Assembly: GCA_002255025.1 (NCBI GenBank)
Contig: NJEJ01000014.1
Span: forward strand, 1-12,045
Direction of reading: 5' to 3'
DNA: 12,045 nt
From: Candidatus Bathyarchaeota archaeon ex4484_135
Lineage (GTDB): Archaea > Thermoproteota > Bathyarchaeia > EX4484-135
The position numbers and the translations under genes were made by a program. The first letter of the stretch is position 1. Each line of letters starts with the position of its first letter. Shown piece after piece: positions 6,511 through 12,045 of the stretch. The notes below the pieces were generated by a model, which saw only the letters and a list, made by a program, of their open reading frames with translations, had not been told where the DNA came from and searched no databases.

Positions 6511-7599
6511 TCAGGCGAAGTAGTTCCTGAAGCGGGCCGCGTAATCTTCAGGTGCCTCGAAGACCTCATCCGTGCCCAGTAGGACCGGGAGAGCCCAGAA
6601 ATCGCTCAGCCTTGAGGTCCTAAGGCCGAACCTGGCACAGAGCCTTATCTGAGGCCAGAAGTAGGCCCTTGAGTCCTCGCCGAGCAGGCCCGAGAACAAG
6701 GCCATGTTGAAGGCCATTATGCCCATGTCGGCGTAGGCCCTCAGGACCCTTGATATGCCATCGGCTAGGCATTCCACATCACGGCCCGACAAACTCAGCA
6801 AGTCGGGCACATTCTCTACTAGGCCCCAGACCTCATAGCGTCCGGATGGGGCGAAGGGGACCAGCCACCAGGTCCGCCCGATATGGCCTATGAGCCTTGA
6901 GCCCTCCCGAGCCTCCAGCTCTACTAGGTCGGCCCAGAAGTTCTTTGAGGTGGCCCGGTGATATTCGAGGCTCTTCTCCAGTAGGTCCCTGGCCCTGTTG
7001 AAGGGGACAGGCATGGCCAAGACCTGCATGTGCGGGTGCAGGAGGCTCGAGCCAGCCGTGGGCAGGTGGCCCATTATCACGGCGGCATGCTTTAGGCGTG
7101 GGTAGGCCCTGAAGGCCCGTCTGAGGACCTCAAGGGCCAGCGATAAGCCGTCCCGGAGCAGGGCCTTCTCCATCTGATCGAGCGGCCTGAAGTGCTCGGG
7201 ACCGAGGATTATTATGGCGTTGAAATCGGCGTGGGCGTATAGAGCCGGGACGGCCCAGCAATCCCCCAGCCTCAGCCTGCCCTCGGGAGCTACCTCCGGC
7301 GGGAACTTAGGCGTCTTCTGCTCTACGGCCCCCGGGCAGAAAGGGCAGTTGGGCCTTGAGGAGCGGATGAGTTGCTCGAGCAGTTCCTCGTCCTGGGAGA
7401 AGTGCTTCATTATGTAGGACGACCGACCTCGGCAGATCACGCTCACGTGGCCCGTGAGTGGGTCAAGCCTGTACTCGAACTCCTGTACCTCCCGGCCGAA
7501 GGCCCTCAGGGGGCTGAGGAACTCGGCTTTCCCGGCCAGCTTCTCAAGCCGTATCACGGGCCCTCGTTCGGGGCCGTTAGGAAAAACCTTGCGTGGCAA
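6511..7599 (-). CDS. GalT-like hexose-1-phosphate nucleotidyltransferase (HIT superfamily)
   Basis: A 362-residue protein like galactose-1-phosphate uridylyltransferase, which exchanges UMP between UDP-glucose and galactose 1-phosphate. The HPHMQ motif at 188-192 matches the HPHxQ active site, with H190 as the expected nucleotidylated His and Q192 following. A zinc pair is visible at C85 and C88 (NCPFCPG). The C-terminal SDFWALPVLLG and PEDYAARFRNYF resemble the GalT end. The stretch before the active site (MGHLPTAGSSLL) differs from bacterial GalT, so another sugar phosphate or ADP-linked donor is possible. The start is TTG 7599, with a TATA-like box (GTATAA, 7635-7630) at a fitting distance. 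GTG 7557, preceded by GAGGG, would give 348 residues. The gene ends eight bases from the convergent fusion gene. No other galactose-pathway gene is in view. Confidence 0.82.
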   Translation of the reverse strand: MPRKVFPNGPERGPVIRLEKLAGKAEFLSPLRAFGREVQEFEYRLDPLTGHVSVICRGRSSYIMKHFSQDEELLEQLIRSSRPNCPFCPGAVEQKTPKFPPEVAPEGRLRLGDCWAVPALYAHADFNAIIILGPEHFRPLDQMEKALLRDGLSLALEVLRRAFRAYPRLKHAAVIMGHLPTAGSSLLHPHMQVLAMPVPFNRARDLLEKSLEYHRATSKNFWADLVELEAREGSRLIGHIGRTWWLVPFAPSGRYEVWGLVENVPDLLSLSGRDVECLADGISRVLRAYADMGIMAFNMALFSGLLGEDSRAYFWPQIRLCARFGLRTSRLSDFWALPVLLGTDEVFEAPEDYAARFRNYFA

Positions 7600-7629
7600 G
7601 GCTGACCGCCAGATGGCTTCCTGAAAACG

Positions 7630-7635
7630 TTATAC
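7630..7635. promoter_or_regulatory. TATA-like box shared by the GalT-like and membrane-protein genes
   Basis: TTATAC read plus predicts transcription near 7659, three bases before ATG 7662. Read minus, GTATAA predicts transcription near 7606, a few bases before TTG 7599. It is the best TATA match in this 62-base divergent gap. The call rests on sequence position only. Confidence 0.5.
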
Positions 7636-7661
7636 TCCCCTGTGCCCGATGGTAAAATGCC

Positions 7662-8036
7662 ATGGCAATCAAGCTCCCGCTCTGGAGCCAGCTATTGGTG
7701 GGGCTGGCGGCCCTGGTGATAACGGTCATGCTGGGCTCCTACGTGGCCCTGGGCAAGAAAGCCTTCAGGGATAAAGCTGCTGCCTCCCTGGCATCGGCCG
7801 TCCTGGGCTTCGTACTGACGCCCATATTCGTAGGCATATCTGGCATAGCGGGCCTCCCGGACGTCTCGTCGGCCGTCCTGACGGTCATGTGGGTCATGTT
7901 GTTCAGGGGGCTCCAGAAATTGGAGTGGTCCACTTCCATGGGCTTGTCTTTGGCCTGCGTCGTCCTGACCTACGCCCTGGAGTCCTGGTGCGGCCTCAGG
8001 GCCATTTTGATTCCATGGTGGCAAATGGCCCTTTAA
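7662..8036 (+). CDS. Small integral membrane protein, unknown function
   Basis: A 124-residue very hydrophobic protein that I do not recognise. Four membrane segments are likely at about 9-29, 38-60, 65-85 and 92-118, separated by short loops with a basic GKKAFRDK after the first and RGLQKLEW after the third, which places those loops on the cytoplasmic side. There are no obvious catalytic or metal-binding residues; one Cys lies in helix 4 and another in WCG at the C-terminal end. ATG 7662 fits a nearly leaderless transcript from the TATA-like box at 7630-7635. It converges on the macro-domain gene; the two stop codons share TTTAAA so the frames overlap by four bases. It may be a lineage-specific protein. 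Codon use (AGG, ATA, GCC) matches its neighbours. Confidence 0.75.
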   Translation: MAIKLPLWSQLLVGLAALVITVMLGSYVALGKKAFRDKAAASLASAVLGFVLTPIFVGISGIAGLPDVSSAVLTVMWVMLFRGLQKLEWSTSMGLSLACVVLTYALESWCGLRAILIPWWQMAL

Positions 8037-8587
8037 AGACGGCCAAAGAGCCTTGAGGCCCACCTTGAGAAGGCTTCCCCGAGGTCGGCCGTGAAGGCCA
8101 CGAAGTCAACGGCCTCTAGGCCCGTTCCAACATCTATGTGTTCCTTCAGGGCCTTCATCATGACTTCAGCCGCCTCATCCGGGCTCAAGCCGCCGACGCC
8201 CGTCCCTAGGCCCGGGAAGGCTATGGCTTTCACGCCTACCTCGTCCGCACAGGTCAGGGCAGCCTTCATAGCCTTGCGGACCTTATCGGCGTCCGTCCTC
8301 ATGGCTGGCTGCTCCATGGTGGGCGTGTGGATGACGTAATCAACGGGCAGCCTGCCAGCACGAGTTGCTACGGCTTTCCCAACCGGGACGGGTGCGTGTC
8401 TCCGGGCCTCCTCTTCTATCTCGGCCCCACCGGCCCTCCTTATGGCACCTGCGACGCCGCCGCCCATTATCATTAGGCTGTTGGCCGGGTTGACTATGGC
8501 AGACGGCCTCAGGACGCTCGACCAGGCCGTTATGTCGCCCCTCAGGACCCTTATCCTCACACCCCCGTAGGATACCTCCAGGCCCAT
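8033..8587 (-). CDS. Macro-domain protein (ADP-ribose / O-acetyl-ADP-ribose type)
   Basis: A 184-residue single macro domain. Recognisable ligand-binding segments are RGDIT (16-20), IVNPANS (31-37), MGGGVAGAI (41-49), the strand VIHTPTM (85-91) and the phosphate-binding loop FPGLGTGVGGL (124-134). Macro domains of this kind bind ADP-ribose, and many hydrolyse ADP-ribosyl esters or O-acetyl-ADP-ribose. The catalytic Asn/Gly-rich features here agree with a MacroD/YmdB-like enzyme, although exact activity cannot be read from sequence. The ATG at 8587 is predicted to be leaderless, because the TATA-like GTTTAAG (8617-8611) lies about 26 bases upstream. No ADP-ribosyltransferase or sirtuin is visible nearby. 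It is divergent from the cyclophilin-like gene and shares its stop region with the convergent membrane-protein gene. Confidence 0.92.
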   Translation of the reverse strand: MGLEVSYGGVRIRVLRGDITAWSSVLRPSAIVNPANSLMIMGGGVAGAIRRAGGAEIEEEARRHAPVPVGKAVATRAGRLPVDYVIHTPTMEQPAMRTDADKVRKAMKAALTCADEVGVKAIAFPGLGTGVGGLSPDEAAEVMMKALKEHIDVGTGLEAVDFVAFTADLGEAFSRWASRLFGRL

Positions 8588-8610
8588 CGTCTCATGGCGT
8601 TCGGAACAGG

Positions 8611-8617
8611 CTTAAAC
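8611..8617. promoter_or_regulatory. TATA-like box shared by the macro-domain and cyclophilin-like genes
   Basis: CTTAAAC (GTTTAAG on the minus strand) is the sole AT-rich run in the 64-base divergent gap. Read minus, it predicts a leaderless start at the ATG at 8587. Read plus, it predicts transcription near 8640, leaving a short leader with a GGCGGTAGG Shine-Dalgarno stretch before ATG 8652. The match in spacing on both sides makes this the clearest shared promoter of the window, though it remains an inference. Confidence 0.55.
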
Positions 8618-8651
8618 CTCACCGGACCCCTCAGGCCCCGAGGCGGTAGGT

Positions 8652-9026
8652 ATGGCTCATGAGGTATCAAGGGTCCGTGTGAAATTCGTCATAGAAGGCA
8701 TAGGGACCGCCGAGGGCGAGCTGATAAGGCACCTGGCACCTCGCACGGTCGATACCATAACACGGGCCCTCCCATTGGAGGGTTACGCATCTACGTGGCT
8801 TGAGGAAGTCTATTTCGAGGTGCCCGTTAGGCTCGGCAGCGAGAAGGCCGTGAAGAATGTCGAGAAGGGCACCATAGCTTACTGGCCAGCTGGCTCGGCC
8901 ATATGCATATTCTACGGCTCGTCCCAGCCCATAGAGCCCGTTAACCCCATGGGCCATATAACGAGCGGTTTAGAGCTCTTCGCCAGGGTGAAGGCGGGGA
9001 CTAAGATCCGGGTAGAAAAGACCTGA
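8652..9026 (+). CDS. Cyclophilin-like fold protein (COG2164 / DUF369 type)
   Basis: A 124-residue protein with the layout of the archaeal/Thermotoga cyclophilin-like family: VKFVIEGIGTAEGEL near the N-terminus, LAPRTVDTI (28-36), VYFEVPV, then GTIAYWPAGSAICIFYG (73-89) and SQPIEPVNPMGHI (91-103). The family has a cyclophilin-type beta barrel, but I see no conserved Arg/Phe prolyl-isomerase pocket, and its function is unknown. Length is typical. ATG 8652 is supported by AGGCGGTAGGT directly upstream and by the position of the TATA-like box at 8611-8617. Its stop lies five bases from the end of the convergent eS25 gene, so it is a single-gene unit. Confidence 0.8.
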   Translation: MAHEVSRVRVKFVIEGIGTAEGELIRHLAPRTVDTITRALPLEGYASTWLEEVYFEVPVRLGSEKAVKNVEKGTIAYWPAGSAICIFYGSSQPIEPVNPMGHITSGLELFARVKAGTKIRVEKT

Positions 9027-9031
9027 GGGCC

Positions 9032-9340
9032 TTAGCTCGCCACCTTGTATACGCGTGTGTACCTGCTCGCTGCCACCAGCTCCAAGAAACCTTCTTTCTC
9101 GAGCTTACGCAATATCTGCTTGGCCACGCTCAGCCTCAGGTTGTACTTGCTCGCCAGGGCGTAGGGCGTTATGACCTTCATCTTGCTCAGCTCGGACAAG
9201 AAGGCCTCGTCCTTAGGGTCGGGCCCGAATATGCCTCCTACTCTCTTCTCGGCTGGTGCCTGGCCCCTCCTGGGCCCCCTCTCCCTGACCATCTGCTGCT
9301 TCTCCATCTGCTTCAGCGTGAGCTTCTTCCTCCCTCCCAT
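9032..9340 (-). CDS. rps25e: Small ribosomal subunit protein eS25 (S25e)
   Basis: A 102-residue basic protein matching archaeal/eukaryotic S25e. The N-terminal 40 residues are a Lys/Arg/Gln-rich extension (MGGRKKLTLKQMEKQQ) that in known ribosomes lies along rRNA. Residues about 45-100 form the winged helix: LSELSKMKVITPYALASKYN, then LRLSVAKQILRKLEKEGFL and a final beta pair ending YTRVYKVAS. It sits in the head of the small subunit near the E site. S25e occurs in eukaryotes and only part of the archaea (mainly TACK lineages), so it is a useful taxonomic marker. ATG 9340 follows a GGGGAGGG Shine-Dalgarno stretch. The TATA-like run TTTTAA (9379-9374) predicts transcription near 9350. Confidence 0.92.
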   Translation of the reverse strand: MGGRKKLTLKQMEKQQMVRERGPRRGQAPAEKRVGGIFGPDPKDEAFLSELSKMKVITPYALASKYNLRLSVAKQILRKLEKEGFLELVAASRYTRVYKVAS

Positions 9341-9373
9341 GGGCCCTCCCCGTGGAAGGACCGTGTGAGGGCC

Positions 9374-9383
9374 TTAAAATTTA
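9374..9383 (-). promoter_or_regulatory. TATA-like box of the eS25 gene
   Basis: TAAATTTTAA on the minus strand is a conspicuous AT-rich run in the 46-base gap between the surface-protein gene and eS25. Transcription starting about 26 bases on (near 9350) would leave a ten-base leader that is essentially the GGGGAGGG ribosome-binding site, fitting strong expression of a ribosomal protein. Confidence 0.5.
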
Positions 9384-9386
9384 GCG

Positions 9387-10925
9387 TCAGAAGACCCCCC
9401 TCCTGAGCTTTGTCGCAGCGTACATTATGGCCATACCCAGCCCCATGAAGCCCAGCCAGATGGCCACTTCCCTCGGCTCAGGCCACTCCCTAGGTGCCTG
9501 GAGCCTCAAGGACATCCTCAAGGTCATGAAGAGCTGCCTCCCGTCCTGGTACCAGCTCACCTGGAACTCGAAGTCCAGGTCAAGGGGCGTGTCCTCATCG
9601 AAGTCCACTTCCACGACCACCACCCTGATCTCGCCACCCATCATGTCGCCTATGAGGATGGACGTCACGCCGGTTATGTAGGCCGAGACCACGGAAAGCC
9701 GGACGGCCTTGGCCTCCACGTTGGCCACGTTCTTCAGCTCGACCTTCATCCTGACCCCTCTGGCACCGGGGGAGGGCTCTGGGGAGAACTCCATCTTGAG
9801 GACCTCGAAGGAAGCCTTCTCCTGGACCGTGAAGGGCAACTTGAGCGTGTAGTTCAGCCCATCGTGCTCCACCTCGAGCGGGAGCTCGTAGTAGCCGGGC
9901 TCGGCATTTTCATCGACATCGAGGAGGAAGGTCGTGTTGACCACGTAGCCCACGGGCAGGTAGGGTATGGTTACTTCCTCCGAGCCAGCGTAGCTGGGCT
10001 CCACGAGGCCTTCCACGGGCTCCAGCCTCAGCGTGATGTTCTTGGCCCTGTAGTCCCCCACGTTCGTTATGAAGACGGTCGCGGCCACGTACTTATCGCC
10101 CGGGAAGACGGTCGGCGGCATGTAAACGACCTTCGATACGGCTAAGGAGGCCTTCCCCTCGACCTCGAAGCCCACGTAGATGAGGCCCTGGTAAGTCGTC
10201 CCGAACTGGTCTAGGCAGGAGAAGGCCACGGACAGGTAGGCCGCACCTACGGCCCCTGTGGCCACGTAGATGTCAAGCCCCACAATCCATTCCTCGCCCG
10301 AGTAGAGCAGGTCACGCTTGAAGTAGCCGGGCCCTATCACGGTCAGGTAAGGGCTTAGCGAGGAAACCTGGAGCCTAACGGCCCTGGCCACGCCGCTGCC
10401 CTCGTTAGCCACCACGAGTTCCACGCGGTTATGATATGAGGCGTTCAGCTCGTAAGAAGAGCAGGATACGGCCAAGTCGGGCAGGCCAGCGAGCGTCACC
10501 TGGACCGTGGCCTGCCAAGTCTCCGAGCTGCCCGCCTTCTCGTAATCGACCGTCAGCGTCAGGTTGTAGTGGGATGCCCTTGCCTCGGCTGGCACGAGGA
10601 AGGTGAAGTAAAAGGCCACCGATTGACCCTTACGCAGGGGCCCGTCGTAGCTGTCGCTTATCTCCCCGCCAGCGGGCCATATGCTCGATACGTTCAGCTT
10701 GGCCTCTATGGAACTCGCTTCCCCATCGCCCTCATAGCCGAGGACCACGCACAGCGTGTTATAAGCCCCCAGGCCCGGCCAAGAGGCCCAGAAGACATCT
10801 TCGAGCCGGAAATCGCCTGTTGACGCCTGGCCTTGAGATGCTGCTTGGGCATAGGGCACGGCCAAGAGGAGGGCCAGGGAGGCCAGGAGGAAGGCCAAGA
10901 TGACCCCACGAGCCGGGCTCGCCAT
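9387..10925 (-). CDS. Secreted, membrane-anchored protein with Ig-like (COG1361/CARDB-type) repeats
   Basis: A 512-residue surface protein. Residues 1-28 are a Sec signal peptide (hydrophobic ILAFLLASLALLLAV, likely cleavage after AQA). The extracellular part holds about four beta-sandwich repeats of roughly 105 residues, each with a conserved pattern such as VVANEGSGVARAVRL, ITNVGDYRAKNITLRL and LKNVANVEAKAVRLSV, as in CARDB/NEW3 or COG1361 S-layer-like domains. A single membrane helix (about 487-504) and the basic tail KLRRGVF anchor it with the C-terminus inside. At least six N-x-S/T sequons suggest glycosylation. ATG 10925 follows the permease stop by four bases, with GGGGTGA overlapping that stop as the ribosome-binding site, so the two are co-translated. 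A partner role in the ABC export complex is inferred from this coupling. Confidence 0.85.
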   Translation of the reverse strand: MASPARGVILAFLLASLALLLAVPYAQAASQGQASTGDFRLEDVFWASWPGLGAYNTLCVVLGYEGDGEASSIEAKLNVSSIWPAGGEISDSYDGPLRKGQSVAFYFTFLVPAEARASHYNLTLTVDYEKAGSSETWQATVQVTLAGLPDLAVSCSSYELNASYHNRVELVVANEGSGVARAVRLQVSSLSPYLTVIGPGYFKRDLLYSGEEWIVGLDIYVATGAVGAAYLSVAFSCLDQFGTTYQGLIYVGFEVEGKASLAVSKVVYMPPTVFPGDKYVAATVFITNVGDYRAKNITLRLEPVEGLVEPSYAGSEEVTIPYLPVGYVVNTTFLLDVDENAEPGYYELPLEVEHDGLNYTLKLPFTVQEKASFEVLKMEFSPEPSPGARGVRMKVELKNVANVEAKAVRLSVVSAYITGVTSILIGDMMGGEIRVVVVEVDFDEDTPLDLDFEFQVSWYQDGRQLFMTLRMSLRLQAPREWPEPREVAIWLGFMGLGMAIMYAATKLRRGVF

Positions 10926-10929
10926 TTTC

Positions 10930-12033
10930 TCACCCCAGTTTCATCCTGAGCAGTATTATGGCTAAGGTGAAGTATATGGCCGTCATGATGCCTAAGGCCA
11001 TACATTCCCACGCCACGTCAATTATCGTCCAGCCCCTAAGCATTATGGCCCTGAAGCCCTTAAGGAAGTAATACATAGGCATGGTGTAGGTTATGGTGTA
11101 CCTCACCACGGGCGATATGTATTCCACGGGCGATATCATGCCGGAGAAGAGGAGCTGGGGTATGAAGAGGAATATGGAGGTGCCGAGGGCCTGGAGCTGG
11201 TTCTTCGAGAGGACCGAGACAAGCATCCCGAGGCTGAGGGAGCACATGAGGAACAAGGCCGAGAAGAGCAGGAGGTCGACAACGGGCCCTCTGACCCGGA
11301 CGTCGAAGAAAATTATGGCTATACCCAGCGTCCCGAGCATGTTGGCCATGGATACTATGGTGTAAGCAGCCAGCTTGCCGTTTATTATATCCCAACGCGA
11401 TATGGGAGCCATTATGAGCTGTTCGTAGGTGCCCCTCTCCTTCTCCCGGCACAAGGAGAGCGATATCAAAGTCATGGGGACCAGGTGGAGCAAGAGGGCC
11501 ATGGAGATGGGCGTGAAGCCCTCAATCCTCTTTATGCTCGGCCCGTAGACGGTTTCCTGCTGCATCCTTATGGAGGCCATACCGTATCGCTCGGCCACCT
11601 TGACCTGTAGTGCGTATATAGCGGACGTGACGCCCTGGTTTATTATCGTGGGCGTGAACTGGTCAGCGGCATCGACCACGACCTTGACGTAGACGCTTTT
11701 CCCGGCCTTCAGGTCTTCCGAGAAGCCCTTAGGTATTATTATGGCACCGTGGACCTCACCCTTCCTGACCAAGTCGATGGCTTCTTCCTCGCTGTCCACG
11801 TAGTATGTCGGCTTTATCCCAGGTGCCTCTGACAGCTCGTTCACGAATTCCCAGCTCAGGTCGCCCTGATCCAAGTTGGCGACGGCTACTGCTATGACGC
11901 CTTCAGAACGCTCGCCGTAGCCCACGCCGAACATGACCATTACTATCAAGGGCATGGCCACGTTCATGAAGAGGCTCCTCGGGTCCCTGACGAGCTGCTT
12001 GAGCTCCTTCACTATTATGGGCCATATCCTCAA
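10930..12033 (-). CDS. ABC-2 type transporter permease
   Basis: A 367-residue membrane subunit of an ABC-2 exporter (YhhJ/YbhR-like). After the cytoplasmic amphipathic WPIIVKELKQLVRDPRS, helix 1 spans about 21-40. A large external domain follows (about 42-172), holding the VANLDQGDLS and FSEDLKAGK segments typical of ABC2_membrane_3 proteins. Helices 2-6 follow at about 175-195, 222-243, 252-275, 283-300 and 340-364. The hallmark loop REKERGTYEQLIMAPISR after helix 2 and the FSGMISPVEYISP loop after helix 5 are present. No ATP-binding subunit is in the window; it would be expected just beyond the right edge, since this gene begins 12 bases from it. The start is TTG 12033, preceded by GGGGGG at a spacing of five. 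The substrate is unknown (drug, lipid or polysaccharide export are all possible). Confidence 0.92.
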   Translation of the reverse strand: MRIWPIIVKELKQLVRDPRSLFMNVAMPLIVMVMFGVGYGERSEGVIAVAVANLDQGDLSWEFVNELSEAPGIKPTYYVDSEEEAIDLVRKGEVHGAIIIPKGFSEDLKAGKSVYVKVVVDAADQFTPTIINQGVTSAIYALQVKVAERYGMASIRMQQETVYGPSIKRIEGFTPISMALLLHLVPMTLISLSLCREKERGTYEQLIMAPISRWDIINGKLAAYTIVSMANMLGTLGIAIIFFDVRVRGPVVDLLLFSALFLMCSLSLGMLVSVLSKNQLQALGTSIFLFIPQLLFSGMISPVEYISPVVRYTITYTMPMYYFLKGFRAIMLRGWTIIDVAWECMALGIMTAIYFTLAIILLRMKLG

Positions 12034-12045
12034 TCCAACCCCCCC

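Noticed and set aside
1..12045. tRNA, rRNA, CRISPR, insertion sequence or integration site
   Set aside because: No clover-leaf sequence, spaced repeat, terminal inverted repeat or transposase was seen. Nearly every base is within a confident gene.

Overview
The window reads as a compact chromosomal segment from a thermophilic archaeon, probably of the TACK group. The best lineage marker is an intact archaeal/eukaryotic-type ribosomal protein eS25. Supporting signs are a tungsten-pterin aldehyde:ferredoxin oxidoreductase (anaerobic, typically hyperthermophilic biology), TATA-like boxes about 25 bases ahead of leaderless or nearly leaderless starts, heavy use of AGG (Arg) and ATA (Ile) codons, frequent TTG starts and very short intergenic gaps. 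I cannot name the genus. Base composition looks GC-rich (high fifties percent by eye). No tRNA, rRNA, CRISPR, insertion sequence or phage gene is visible, and no gene-free stretch exceeds 300 bases.

Layout. 1-485 (-): 5' part of an UlaG-like metallo-beta-lactamase-fold protein that runs off the window. 575-910 (+): small DUF3467-type protein. 3969-863 (-): a five-gene cluster of YjbQ-family protein, class I glutamine amidotransferase, dCMP deaminase, TatD nuclease and endonuclease III; the last gene overlaps the DUF3467 gene tail-to-tail by 48 bp. 4028-6502 (+): a single 824-residue protein joining a complete aldehyde:ferredoxin oxidoreductase to a complete 3-hexulose-6-phosphate synthase. 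7599-6511 (-): GalT-like nucleotidyltransferase. 7662-8036 (+): small four-helix membrane protein. 8587-8033 (-): macro-domain protein. 8652-9026 (+): cyclophilin-like protein. 9340-9032 (-): eS25. 12033-9387 (-): an ABC-2 permease followed by a secreted, membrane-anchored Ig-like-repeat protein.

How the genes may work together. The central result is the oxidoreductase-HPS fusion. Archaea that lack the oxidative pentose phosphate pathway are known to run HPS in reverse to make ribulose 5-phosphate, which releases formaldehyde. Fusing HPS to a member of the family that contains formaldehyde:ferredoxin oxidoreductase suggests direct capture of that toxic aldehyde, with electrons going to ferredoxin and pentose going to nucleotides. 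The adjacent divergent cluster contains nucleotide-pool and DNA-repair enzymes (dCMP deaminase, TatD, Nth, a GuaA-like glutaminase). At the right edge, the permease and surface-protein pair looks like part of an ABC export or envelope system whose ATPase would lie outside the window.
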